From contig CAVOQD010000003.1 of the NCBI GenBank assembly GCA_963698255.1, positions 1-64,000 of the forward strand: a DNA stretch of 64,000 nucleotides. The letters run 5' to 3'. This DNA comes from JAWKOK01 sp963698255 (GTDB lineage: Bacteria > Chloroflexota > Anaerolineae > Caldilineales > Caldilineaceae). The first letter of the stretch is position 1, and the number at the start of each line of letters is the position of its first letter. The notes below the pieces were generated by a model that worked only from the letters and a program-made list of their open reading frames with translations, was not told the DNA's origin and made no database searches. The translations under genes and the position numbers were made by a program. Below, in pieces: positions 53,647-63,230 of this stretch.

Positions 53647-55245
53647 TCACTTCCAGCGAAAGATGCCTGGCCCAAACATCAGCATGAAGCGGGTGTCCTG
53701 GGTCGGCAGCGCCGGATCGGCCGGAACCCCGCTCTCCGCCGCGAAGCGGTGATGCTCCACCGACAGGATCACCATGTCGAGCACCGACAGCTTGCCGGTG
53801 ATGCCAAAGAGGCGCGGCGACTCGGCGCGAAACGGGTCCTGTGGCCGCCACATGGAACCCAGCGTCACCCCGCTCTTGAACGGCTCCTCGTCCTCGCCCT
53901 TTTCCTGATAGTATTTGTGGTGCAGCGATAGCGCGCCCGATGCGTCGAACGCGCCGGTCTGGCCGCCTGCCGGCAGTAGCCCGCCGATGCCCGCGCCGAT
54001 GGTCGCCTCCCACGCCCTGCGGTCGATCAGCCTGATCTGGGCGGCGGCGTTCAGTCGTGCGCGGATGTCGGGATCCTGGTCGGAGCGGAACGAGTACTCG
54101 TGGGAGAGCTGCAGCAGGGAAAGCCGCCCCAGATTGCGCCCCATAAACGCCTGCCGCACGTAGGATTCAGCACGCGTGTCGTCGGGCCGTGTGCTGCGTC
54201 CGCCTTCCAGCAGCGTGTAGAAGCCATTCGTGCCGATGAAGCCGCCCAGCAGCCACGTGGTTTTTGCCTCGGGCTGCACGTCACCCTGCGCCCACTCGTG
54301 TTTGAGCTTGAAGTACGGGTAGGCTTCCAATCCCTTGTACTTCTCCTTCTCTTTTTCGTCCTCCGGGTAGAGATCGGCCATGGAAGCAATGTTGAGGCCC
54401 AGGTTGAGGGTGAATGCGTAGGGTTTGGTCGGATCGCCGAAGCCGGTAAGCTTGGATTCGAAGCCTTCGGGCGAACTCCAGAACGGATATTTGCTCCAAC
54501 GCTCGTCGGGAATGTTCGAAAGCTGGAAGGGCCGCTTGAAGCCGGACGGCGCCTCCGTCCACTTGGCCGTGGCCGGCTTGAGCAGCGAAGTGAAGTCCAG
54601 GTCCTCGTCCATGGCCGCGTTCAACCCCACCAGACCGCCCTGCAACAGCGCTCCATAGATGATCAGCCAGCCCAGGTTCTCGGTATAAACGTTGCTGATA
54701 TCCTCGCTCAGATACTTTTCCAGATCGCGCTGCACCGCGAACGAGATCAGGTGCAGGTAGGTGTCGCTGACGCCGGAGAGATTCTCCACGGTCTTCAGCG
54801 ACTTGCTCCAACTCGGCTTGTAGCCGGAGAGTTCGGTGTGAATGCCGGCCCAGATCAGGTTTTGGAGCGCGGCCGTGGTGTTGTAGAGCAGCTCCTCATC
54901 GTCTTTGTTGAGATCGTCCCTCGACTTTTCTGCGAACGTGCGCCAGCGCGAGGGCAGTTTCAGCACCAGCGGACGAAGGGCCAGCCAGGGCAGCCCGACC
55001 GAGCCAAAGGCGATGTCGCCCGCTTCCTTCTTGTCGTCTGGCTTCTTTGTCTCCGTGGGCGCACCGGCGGCATCGTTGCCCTCCTTGCGCATGGCCAGGC
55101 CGGTCCGGGGCCAGGCGTTCGTGGCCGCCGACCAGAGAGGCGCGCGCATCGGTGCGTAGATCGGTTGCGCGACGTCTGCCGCTGGTTCGGTTTTGGTTGG
55201 TGTTGCGGACGCGCCTGCGTCCTTCTGTTGTCTTGTTGGAGCCAT
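53647..55245 (-). CDS. Unrecognised 532-residue protein at the end of the eCIS-like operon
   Basis: I do not recognise a family. Residues 1-75 are low-complexity and polar. Residues about 85-240 look mostly helical (KSRDDLNKDDEELLYNTTAAL, VSDTYLHLISFAVQRDLEKYL, GWLIIYGALLQGG). From about 270 to the end the sequence alternates polar and hydrophobic residues with Tyr/Phe-flanked strands (YAFTLNLGLNIAS, YFKLKHEWAQG, TWLLGGFIGTNGFYTLL, WEATIGAGIGG, GITGKLSVLDMVILSVEHHRF) and ends MLMFGPGIFRWK, reminiscent of a beta-barrel or large beta-sheet protein. No signal peptide. Ends 40 nt downstream of the DUF4157 gene; a cargo, toxin or pore role is inference from position only. Confidence 0.65.
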   Translation of the reverse strand: MAPTRQQKDAGASATPTKTEPAADVAQPIYAPMRAPLWSAATNAWPRTGLAMRKEGNDAAGAPTETKKPDDKKEAGDIAFGSVGLPWLALRPLVLKLPSRWRTFAEKSRDDLNKDDEELLYNTTAALQNLIWAGIHTELSGYKPSWSKSLKTVENLSGVSDTYLHLISFAVQRDLEKYLSEDISNVYTENLGWLIIYGALLQGGLVGLNAAMDEDLDFTSLLKPATAKWTEAPSGFKRPFQLSNIPDERWSKYPFWSSPEGFESKLTGFGDPTKPYAFTLNLGLNIASMADLYPEDEKEKEKYKGLEAYPYFKLKHEWAQGDVQPEAKTTWLLGGFIGTNGFYTLLEGGRSTRPDDTRAESYVRQAFMGRNLGRLSLLQLSHEYSFRSDQDPDIRARLNAAAQIRLIDRRAWEATIGAGIGGLLPAGGQTGAFDASGALSLHHKYYQEKGEDEEPFKSGVTLGSMWRPQDPFRAESPRLFGITGKLSVLDMVILSVEHHRFAAESGVPADPALPTQDTRFMLMFGPGIFRWK

Positions 55246-55284
55246 ATCTGCCTCGACAAAATGAGTGTGAGTTCACATCGCACC

Positions 55285-57348
55285 TCACGCTCGCGCATAG
55301 ATCCGATTGCACTGCCAGTCGTTGATGCGCAGCGTGCCCCGTGGCCGAGCGGCCATGAGCGTGGACGCCGGATGGCCGCCGTGGTTGATCAAAATATGGC
55401 CGAGTTCGTGGGCCAGCGTGTCGGTATCGCCGCTGTTGTCGATGACCGCCATGCCGCGGAACGGCCGCGCTGCGCCCGTGGCGCAGTAGTCCGGGAACGA
55501 GTAGCCGGAGGCCGTCGTGTTCTCCACAAAAAAGGCCCGGATCGGCGTGGTCAGCCCGTAGGTGGCCGACCCCTGACGGTACATGCGGCGCTCATCGATG
55601 GTCGTGGTGCCGCATGCCGGGGACGCCGCCAGATCGGTGTCGCCGCCCAGCCAGGTCGTGGTCTCGGCCGGCGTGGCCGTGCGAACGACGCCGGGCAGAA
55701 TGCGGATGTTGCACTGCGAGTAGATGGCATTGGCGACGGCGATGTCCGTGGTCGGGTTGTGGTCCGAGCCGTCGAGCTTGAGCATGTCGACGGTCACCGT
55801 CTTCTCCGCGCGCGTGCGCTGGGCCGTGGGCGGCGGCTCGGCCGCCACCGCTGCTACTAACCCCAGCATGTGGTTGGCCCGGTCCAGGCTGGCCTGCTGC
55901 TGCGCGCTGAGCGTGGCCGGGGCCGCACCCAACGCCGTCTGGATCTCGGCCAGTATCGCCGCGCCGTCGCGCTGGACCGCCAGCAGGCTGACGACGCGGT
56001 TGACCAGCCCGTCCATGAACGCCAACGCCACGTCGAAGGCGCCGGCGCCAAGCTGCCGGAGTACCTCCTGGATGAAGGGCCGTTCGGCCACGGCGTTGGT
56101 TTGGGCGCGGGCGCCGAGGTGCAGCCCGCGCGCCATGGCCGTCGTGTTGCGTGCGAGGAAGTCGGCGGCGTCTTGGCGCAGTGTGGCCGCCGCCGGGGCT
56201 GCGGTGGCCGCGGCGTGGCTGTCGAGCAGCGGCATCTGCGCCGGATCAAAGGTGTTGGCCAAATTCTGGATCAGCGTCGGGTTGAGTGTGGCCATGCCGG
56301 TCGCCTCGTCGATCTCCACAGGCAGGGGCAGGCGCAGACCGGATTGCCATTTTGTCATGGCCGGAACGGGAATGTAGAACTGGTTGTACATCAGCAGCCC
56401 CTTGGCCAGGGTCTCCTCGTCGATCATGACCAGGGGCAAGGGCGCGGCCGCGCCGGGCGGCGTGAACGGCGTGGCCGTCGTCCACAGCGGCAGCAACTGG
56501 CGGGCGAGAATGCGCGGCGTCAGATTCTCGCCGATGATCACGTTGAGCCGGCTGGCGCGTGCGTTCAACAGCCCGCCGCGCACCGAGACCGGCCCGACCT
56601 GGGTGTCGCGCACGTTGGTCGGCGTGAACTGGATGCCCGAGCCGATGGTATTGCCCAGCGCACCCACGCGGCTCACCGCGTCGGTATCGGCGCGGAAGAG
56701 CGACGGCACGGGGGCGTCAGTCGCCCGTTGTTGCAGGACGTGGGTCAATTCGTGGGCCAGCAGCGACCGTCCCGCGCGGGTGTGCGGCGCGTACTGTTGC
56801 GCGCCGAAGACCATGTCCTCACCGACGGTGTAGGCCCGCGCATGGATGGCCGCAGCCGAGGCCGCGGCCTGCGCATCGTTGTGCACGCGCACGCCGCCGA
56901 AGTCCTGGCCCAATCGTGCTTCCATAAAGTTGCGCGTCGGCGTGTCCAGCGGGCAGCCCGGCCGTTGCAGCGTCTGATGAACGCCGGGCGGTGCGTCGGT
57001 CTGCGCCGCAGTGCCCGATGTCGCACGTTGGAGACCGACTTGTCTGCGTTTGCATGCCTCGCACATGCCATCCGGACCGGCCGGCTGGCCGCAGGCGTAG
57101 GCGCTGCGCTGAATTGGAGCTGCCGGTGCGCGCATCACCTGGTCGGCGACGCGGTCGGCCTCCTGCTCGTAGCGGTCGCCGGGCGTGTTGATGCGGAGTT
57201 TTGTCTGCAACGGCCGGTTTGCGGCCCACAGCGGGCAGACGGTGGTCGCTTGGCTCAGCTCGGCCGGGCCCGGTTGCGTAGCCGTCTGCGATTCGGGGTC
57301 TTTTGCCGACTTTACTGTGGTCGACTCCGTGGTTTGTATGGTTTGCAT
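55285..57348 (-). CDS. DUF4157 (eCIS core) protein with C-terminal zincin-like domain
   Basis: 687 residues. The N-terminal region carries the motif PGDRYEQEADRVADQVM (about residues 55-72) that typically precedes DUF4157, then a Cys cluster (ACGQPAGPDGMCEACKRR), then the DUF4157 core with FMEARLGQDFGGVRVHND, ARAYTVGEDMVFG and the HExxH motif LLAHELTHVLQQR (about 199-203). A middle region of about 400 residues is Ala-rich and unrecognised. The last 50 residues have a second zinc-protease motif, TLAHELGHILINHGGH (about 647-651), with a possible Met-turn in ASTLMAAR. DUF4157 proteins are established partners and probable cargo of extracellular contractile injection systems. Start ATG 57348; a TTG 15 codons upstream is less likely. 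Confidence 0.85.
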   Translation of the reverse strand: MQTIQTTESTTVKSAKDPESQTATQPGPAELSQATTVCPLWAANRPLQTKLRINTPGDRYEQEADRVADQVMRAPAAPIQRSAYACGQPAGPDGMCEACKRRQVGLQRATSGTAAQTDAPPGVHQTLQRPGCPLDTPTRNFMEARLGQDFGGVRVHNDAQAAASAAAIHARAYTVGEDMVFGAQQYAPHTRAGRSLLAHELTHVLQQRATDAPVPSLFRADTDAVSRVGALGNTIGSGIQFTPTNVRDTQVGPVSVRGGLLNARASRLNVIIGENLTPRILARQLLPLWTTATPFTPPGAAAPLPLVMIDEETLAKGLLMYNQFYIPVPAMTKWQSGLRLPLPVEIDEATGMATLNPTLIQNLANTFDPAQMPLLDSHAAATAAPAAATLRQDAADFLARNTTAMARGLHLGARAQTNAVAERPFIQEVLRQLGAGAFDVALAFMDGLVNRVVSLLAVQRDGAAILAEIQTALGAAPATLSAQQQASLDRANHMLGLVAAVAAEPPPTAQRTRAEKTVTVDMLKLDGSDHNPTTDIAVANAIYSQCNIRILPGVVRTATPAETTTWLGGDTDLAASPACGTTTIDERRMYRQGSATYGLTTPIRAFFVENTTASGYSFPDYCATGAARPFRGMAVIDNSGDTDTLAHELGHILINHGGHPASTLMAARPRGTLRINDWQCNRIYARA

Positions 57349-57412
57349 GATCGATTTTCCCACGATGGGACATGGATGACACAGATTGAGCAACCAAAAC
57401 GCAATATGAATC

Positions 57413-57465
57413 GCTAGTGAATCCCGGCAGAAATTCTTGTACAGTTTCTACCAGAGGTAGAGGCG
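57413..57465. repeat. 53-bp dispersed repeat, copy 2
   Basis: GCTAGTGAATCCCGGCAGAA...CCAGAGGTAGAGGCG, 48/53 identical to the copy at 41398-41450 and in the same orientation. It occupies almost all the space between the two DUF4157 genes, ending 5 nt before the stop codon of the upstream one. Confidence 0.85.
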
Positions 57466-57469
57466 CCGG

Positions 57470-60313
57470 TCATCGCGCTGGGCGTAAAGACAGGTAGTGC
57501 TGCTGCATTTCCAGTATCAGCGGCAATACATTGGCCATGATGTCCGCTCTGCGAGAACGTAGAAAGGCCTGCATGCTGCCCGGAGTGATGTCTGTACACG
57601 GCCAATAGCCGGCGGTCACCAGCCAGTTTTGCGGCAAGGCATTGAGATCCCCTTGGGTAAAGCCGTACCCCTGACGCAACTTCAGATAGACTTCCTCCTC
57701 AACCCGGACCAAGATCTCGTCAGCCACCTTTACCCACTGCATAAAAGCCCAAAGGGCTGCTCGACGGTTTACCTGGTTGGCGGCAATTGTAGAACGATTC
57801 TGTAGCGCCTCAACATAGAACGGCGTCACGGCCGCTTCGAACCGGGATTGATATGCTCGCACCCAATCGGCATCCAGGGCCGGTTCCACGATCTGGCCGG
57901 AACCCGGCCCTCCTGTCGCCGCTCGGTTTCTGGATGAGACAATGCTGCTCAGGAAATGAAATCCTTCATGGTACATGGTGCGTTCGATTTCAACTTGATT
58001 GTCGGTCACGGCTGAACCTGATAACTCATTCAAATTCAGTCTTTGGCCATCCCACGAGCCATTGTTGCCGCCCAAGCGCTGCTCCAGCAAGAGGGTGAAA
58101 CTGGGCACGGCTACGGTTGTCGCTGCGGAAACGGCGACTCTGATATTGCTGAGTGTGATCGTTTGCGGCCTGGTTTCGGATGGATGCTGACTCTGCCCGG
58201 CACTCCTTATCTTGTTGAGCAAATTGGTATAGAGGGCGGCCAATCCTTGTGCGTAAGGTGATGAGATCTGGCGCATGTTTGCCACAGACTGATGCATGTG
58301 GTTGACAAAACGGCTGTGGTATATGCAGCCTCTGACTTCCGCCTGTTCTGCGGCGGACATCTGTGGCTGAACTGTGCCGCACCGGGTGTGATCGAAAGGC
58401 CCGGTGACCGATGTGAGGGTGGGCACTGCAACAGGCGCCGGCACCGCGATATGGGTCGCACCCTGGCGCAACCATCGATCGAGCACACCGCCATACTTGA
58501 GTTCGGCGTCTGACGGTCCGACCTGGTTGCCGGTCGCCGGATCTACACCGCCGGGAGGATAGCCATGCGCCCGGCGGTATTGATCGATCAATGGATCGTG
58601 GATCGTGTCGGGGCCGGGCGCTGTGGGCAATCGCTGTAAAGGTGATACCTGCTCAGATATACGGCGCTGTTGTAGGGTATGCACCAATTCGTGGGCAATC
58701 AATCTGCGACCCTGTTGTTCGATTGGACGGTATTCTCCAGCCCCAAAGACGATGTTACGCCCCACGGTATAGGCACGTGCATTGATGGCTGCTGCCGATG
58801 CGGCGGCTTGCGCATCGGTGTGGATGCGAACGTCGCCAAAGTCGCGGCCAAAGCGAGTCTCCATGTAGCTGCGCGTCGAGCCATCCAGCGCCCGGCCGCT
58901 TGATCCATGGACAGTGCCCGCAACAGCCGTGAGTCCATCTGGCAGACCGACGCCGTTCGCCTGGCCGTTCTCCTTGGCCTTTCTAAGGATGCCGCGCCCC
59001 GTTGAGGACCCTGACGATCCCGACGGAGCCGGCGTCGGCGTTGAAGGGGCAGGCGCCGGCGCTGGTGCAGACTGATCGGCGGCTGGGCGCGGGACCGTGG
59101 TGTTGACCTGTTGCACCATCTGCGCCTGGGGGTCGTAGATGCGATAGGTGAATGGCGTAGGACCTTCCCTCTGGATTCGACCATAGTTGGCGAGGGTAAG
59201 ATCCGCGTCGGGGTGTTGGGCATCACCGATCCCGCGTGAAATGGGGACATACCAACGCCAATCTTGGTTCACCGTCTGTCCGGCCTGCTCAACACCCGTC
59301 ATTGCACCTTGAAGATGGACCAGGCTTTCACCTAACACCTCAGCCTGCCCATGTCCCCAAAAACCGCCTTCAGCAAAGCTAATGGCGTTGGCGGCCAACC
59401 AGCCGTCATACCCGGCTGAGGCTGGAATGGCGCGATCTCGCAACCCGCCGCGAAGGGCATCGACAAAACTCACCGCAAGCCCCCGTCGCATCGAGGTTCC
59501 AAAGCTTTCATTGGGATCGCCCTCTGGGGGCAGTGCAGTGTCTGCGGCCCCGGCGCTAAAATAGTAGGCCGGGATGGATATCACAAAATAGTGATACCAG
59601 TCGCCCGGATCGGTTGTCCCCAAGGAAGCTGCCGCAAAAAGACGGTAGTAGTTGGGCGCGTCGAGGCGCGTAATGTTCAGCGCAGCACTTCCCCTGGCAA
59701 ACCCTTTGGACACATTGTGGGCCAGAAGCAAAGCAGTCCCCCGGTGAGGCGTGATCCCAAGGGCCAATTGATAAAATTGTTCCAGCGTCAGCGGCGCATT
59801 CCCTCCCTGTTGGTTGGCCAGGACTCGGTCGCGCAACCTGGCGCCCATTGCCAACAGCGGCGGATTGCTCAGATAGGCCTGTGTGGCTGCCAGCGGCACC
59901 AGAGGACCGCCTTCATAACTGCTTAGAAATAGCGTCAACAGGTGGTGGTTTACACGTGTTACGTCGCCTGGGACGCGTTGGATAACGGCGCGGGGCGCAG
60001 GCGTGATCGACGGCAAGGCGCTTCTCCAGACGCCAAACGCCTGGTTCTCTCTTTCCGGATCTGCACTTTCTTCCCTGATGACCGGGGCGGCAATGGGCCC
60101 GGTCCTCCGCATCACCTGGTCGGCCACGCGGTCAGCCTCCTGCTCATATTTGTCACCCGGCCGGTTGATCCTCAACTTGGCTTGGATTGGCGCAACAGCC
60201 TGCGCCCACAGCGGCGTCTGTTCCGCTGCCAGATCGGGAATAGGCAAAGATGCCGTCGCTTCTGAAACGGCGGCATCCTGTGAACTCTCGCCTTTCGTGG
60301 CCGTTGCGTGCAT
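57470..60313 (-). CDS. Large DUF4157 protein with inserted domain and second HExxH-like motif
   Basis: 947 residues. The N-terminal motif PGDKYEQEADRVADQVM (about 52-68) is the same as in the next gene, but the DUF4157 core (YMETRFGRDFGDVRIHTD, ARAYTVGRNIVFG, LIAHELVHTLQQR with HELVH at 541-545) comes only after an inserted region of about 400 residues: a helical, unrecognised domain (about 115-385) and a Pro/Ala/Ser linker (410-440). The C-terminal 250 residues include IERTMYHEGFHFLSS (HEGFH at 782-786) and, further on, an acidic helix (DEILVRVEEEVYLKL) that could give a third metal ligand, as in gluzincins. Probable injected effector or its carrier. Start ATG 60313 with GCGGAG upstream; frame intact. 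Confidence 0.83.
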   Translation of the reverse strand: MHATATKGESSQDAAVSEATASLPIPDLAAEQTPLWAQAVAPIQAKLRINRPGDKYEQEADRVADQVMRRTGPIAAPVIREESADPERENQAFGVWRSALPSITPAPRAVIQRVPGDVTRVNHHLLTLFLSSYEGGPLVPLAATQAYLSNPPLLAMGARLRDRVLANQQGGNAPLTLEQFYQLALGITPHRGTALLLAHNVSKGFARGSAALNITRLDAPNYYRLFAAASLGTTDPGDWYHYFVISIPAYYFSAGAADTALPPEGDPNESFGTSMRRGLAVSFVDALRGGLRDRAIPASAGYDGWLAANAISFAEGGFWGHGQAEVLGESLVHLQGAMTGVEQAGQTVNQDWRWYVPISRGIGDAQHPDADLTLANYGRIQREGPTPFTYRIYDPQAQMVQQVNTTVPRPAADQSAPAPAPAPSTPTPAPSGSSGSSTGRGILRKAKENGQANGVGLPDGLTAVAGTVHGSSGRALDGSTRSYMETRFGRDFGDVRIHTDAQAAASAAAINARAYTVGRNIVFGAGEYRPIEQQGRRLIAHELVHTLQQRRISEQVSPLQRLPTAPGPDTIHDPLIDQYRRAHGYPPGGVDPATGNQVGPSDAELKYGGVLDRWLRQGATHIAVPAPVAVPTLTSVTGPFDHTRCGTVQPQMSAAEQAEVRGCIYHSRFVNHMHQSVANMRQISSPYAQGLAALYTNLLNKIRSAGQSQHPSETRPQTITLSNIRVAVSAATTVAVPSFTLLLEQRLGGNNGSWDGQRLNLNELSGSAVTDNQVEIERTMYHEGFHFLSSIVSSRNRAATGGPGSGQIVEPALDADWVRAYQSRFEAAVTPFYVEALQNRSTIAANQVNRRAALWAFMQWVKVADEILVRVEEEVYLKLRQGYGFTQGDLNALPQNWLVTAGYWPCTDITPGSMQAFLRSRRADIMANVLPLILEMQQHYLSLRPAR

Positions 60314-60370
60314 CTGCTTGTGCTCCGCATAAAAATTCAGGATCGTTGGGATCTCATGGGATTGACACGA

Positions 60371-60429
60371 AATCTTCCTGGAAGATCGGACTGCTCAGCC
60401 GCTTGTCCTCGAAAATCTTCCAGGAAGAT
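60371..60429. repeat. Pair of self-complementary 16-nt sequences upstream of the DUF4157 gene
   Basis: AATCTTCCTGGAAGAT (60371-60386) and AATCTTCCAGGAAGAT (60414-60429). Each contains the dyad ATCTTCC-x-GGAAGAT, and the two can also pair with each other. 58 nt separate the nearer copy from the start codon. It could be an operator pair or a hairpin. Confidence 0.6.
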
Positions 60430-60496
60430 GGCTTGCTCCTTGGGATTCCAAAGAACCAAAATTCATTGACAAAATAACAGGCGCTGACACCGGTGT

Positions 60497-60956
60497 TTAG
60501 CGCACCGGCTCCTGCGCTTCTTTCTCGCTGTAGACGCCGATGTCCTGCTTCATCTGCGTTCGCAGTCCGGAAAAGGCGCCTTTGATTTTTTTGACTTCAG
60601 CGATATCGGGCGCTGTCTTTTTAAGCAACGCCCGCGCAGCCAGAAACTTTGTGGTCGCGGGATGGGATAGATAGAGACCATTTCCCTCTTTATAGTACCA
60701 ATCCGTAACTTCTTTGAGCATCGATTCTGATTCTTCATTCGTTGACAGCTTACTTCCCAGAGCATCGATCTTGGCCGTCAACTGCCACAGGCTTAGGTAG
60801 GCGTTGGCAGCGGGCGGCCGCTGCTTGCTTGCGAATGTCTTCGTTGGTTTTGTCGCGCTCCAACCGTCTGTTGATCCAGTAGCCGACGACGATGATGCCG
60901 GCGCCAATCAACAAGCTGTCGAGGAATACGAGCTGCAGTTCCTGTGAAAATGACAT
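60497..60956 (-). CDS. Small single-helix membrane protein in the eCIS-like operon (frameshifted near 60811)
   Basis: About 152 residues. One N-terminal transmembrane helix (LVFLDSLLIGAGIIVVGYWI, residues 10-29) is followed by a charged, helical cytoplasmic region (RRLERDKTNEDIRKQAAAANAYLSL... to EKEAQEPVR). No family recognised. One extra C near 60811 separates the anchor from the soluble part. It lies between the AAA+ ATPase and the DUF4157 genes on the same strand, so a role in anchoring or regulating the system is possible but only by position. Confidence 0.6.
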
Positions 60957-61042
60957 TTTGTGCTTTCCCTTCGTTCTGCTCAAGCTGACAGTCACTGGCG
61001 CAATGCAGTGTTGTTGAAGGAAATTTGATCTGCCAGTGACTG

Positions 61043-63158
61043 TCAGACGACGTCCCCGATCTCTAACGATGCCAGCGGATAGGGCAGGCTGGCCTTGCGA
61101 TGCTCGCGTTGCAAGGCCTCGTGCAAATGCGTATCCTGCACGGTTTTCCTATTCTGAAGGGCGAGCAGTGAGGCATGCAGCGCGGCGTTGCGGATCTGCC
61201 CGCCGGTTAATCCACACTGTTGCACCACCCGCGCCATAAAGCTATCGCTCACTTCATGCGACGCCGGCAGATGCAGTTGCCAGAGTTGGCGACGCTGCTC
61301 CGCCTCCGGCGCGGCGAAGTCGATGACCACGTCCAGCCGGCGCACAAAGGCCTGGTCGATGCGCTGTGAGGCGTTGGTGGTGACCAGGATGATGCCCTCG
61401 TAGCTCTCCAATCGCTGCAACAGGTAGTTGGTCTCCAAGTTCGCATAGCGATCATTGGCGCCACGCACATCGGTGCGCTGCGTCATCAGCGAGTCGCCTT
61501 CGTCGAGCAGGAGGATGATGTCCAGTTCCTCGGCGTAGGTGAAGACGCGGTGCAGGTTCTTCTCGGTCTCGCCGATGTACTTGTTGACAATGCTGGCCAG
61601 ATCCACCCGGTAGATGTCCATGTCCAGCGCGCCGGCCAACGCCCGTGCGGCCAACGTCTTGCCGGTGCCGCTAGGCCCGCTGAAGAGGGCGCGCACGCCC
61701 CGGTTCAGGTTGTGTGTGAAGGCGGGACCGACGTGCTCCAGCAGTTGTTCGCGCTGCGCGCAGCGCACGGACAGCACCTCTAGCTCGGACCCGATTCGCG
61801 GGTGCACGACCAGCGTGGACCAGTTCTCCACCGGCGTGAGCGGCGTGGCCAGGGTCTCCAGCGCCTGGCGGTTGACGGCGCGCATGGCCGTCTGCACGTC
61901 GTGCGGCGTGACCCGCCGGCGATGCTCCAGGCGCATGCGGTTGTGGGCCAGCGCGGCAATGCGATGGATACGGCCGCCGGTCAGCAGAAAGCGCTCGGCG
62001 ATCACCTGGGCGTTGCCATCGTCCAGCGGAATCCCCGTCGCCTGCCAGAAGCGGGTCCGCTGGGCCTGGTCAGGCGGCGGCAGCAGCAGCGTCAAGGCGT
62101 TGTCCATGGCGTCGCCGACGATGCCGCCGGTGCGGCCCATGGTGACGCCCAGCGCGCCGGCATAGCCCGGCAGCCGATCCAGTGTGACGGTTTCGCCCAC
62201 ATTGGCGTTGAGACGCACGACCGGCAGGGCGTGCGTCAACGTCGCCAACGGTCCCAGCAGGCGGCGTGTCTCCTCGGAGAGTGTCTCCCCGTCGTGCAAG
62301 AGCAGATCCCGGCCCGACGCGCGGGCAATGGCCCCCAGCATCGTGCGCCGACCGGCCCCGCCCATGCCGCGGATCACCAACGTTTCGACCCGCCCCTGTT
62401 CGATCAGCGCAGGCAGACCGGCCACCTGATCCATCATTTTTTCGGACAGCACCAGGGTGTCGAAGGTGCGCAGCTCGGCGGCAGACTGGCGCGTGATCGA
62501 CGTCGTTGGGCGCGGCACATGCCGCCCACGCAATGCATCCCAGATGGGCAGCGGCACGCGCACGGTCCACTCCAGCCGCACGCGGTCATCGCCGCGTGTG
62601 ATTTCCAGCAGTCCGTGATCGGCCAGCGTCTCCGCCAGCGTCCAGGCCTCCAGTTCCTCGTCCGTTTCGCCGGCAAGCAGCCAGCTCAGCACGCCCAGAC
62701 AGGGCGAGCGCGAGGGCAGTGGATGTTGAAGGGCTGCAAAGAGCGCACCGAAGCGAATGTCCTCCTCGATCAGGCCGGAAGCCAGCAGCACCCGCAATTC
62801 GCTCTCGGTGAGACCGAGGTCATACTGAAGCGCGCGCAGAGGTAGATGGCTGTCATATTCCGCCTCAAGATCGGCCAGCAGCGTCGCTAGCGGCACGCCG
62901 GCCAGGTCGTTGTGGTAGGACTGGATAAACGGGTACTCTGTCAGGAGACTCTCGAAGACCTCGGCCGAAGAGCGCGCGCGGCATGTTGTCGATCATGTGC
63001 GCGATGAGGCGGGTGAGGTGCAGCCGAAAGTGGCCGGAGGCGTCGCGCGGGAAGTCGAGACCCGGCATCGCCTCCGGCAAGATGTCCGGCGCGACCCAAT
63101 CCGGCCCGTCTGTCTGCTGCTGGGCCGTCTCCTGCCCGCTCAGTTTCTGTTCGGCCAT
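61043..63158 (-). CDS. Two-module AAA+ ATPase of the eCIS type (frameshifted near 62972)
   Basis: About 704 residues. The first about 90 residues (AEQKLSGQETAQQQTDG... RLHLTRLIAHMIDNMP) join the main frame after dropping one base near 62972 (continuing VFESLLTEYPFIQSYHNDLAG). A winged-helix-like region follows, then a degenerate first AAA module (VIRGMGGAGRRTMLGA at about 264, without the Walker A Lys) and an active second module: GPSGTGKTLAARALAG (about 495), Walker B IILLLDEGDSL (about 552), sensor 1 VTTNAS and an Arg-finger region QAFVRRLDVVI. This is the layout of the Afp15/Pvc15-like ATPase of contractile injection systems. AGGA precedes the start at 63158. Function: assembly, cargo handling or disassembly. 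Confidence 0.86.
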
Positions 63159-63230
63159 GGCCAGTCCTTTTACCGTGAAATGTTGTTTTCCGGCGGCCCG
63201 GCGGCTCACAAAACAGTACGGATGTAGCTC

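Noticed and set aside
55285..57393. Upstream TTG as start of the 687-residue DUF4157 protein
   Set aside because: The 15 extra codons have no conserved sequence, while ATG 57348 begins the usual polar leader.
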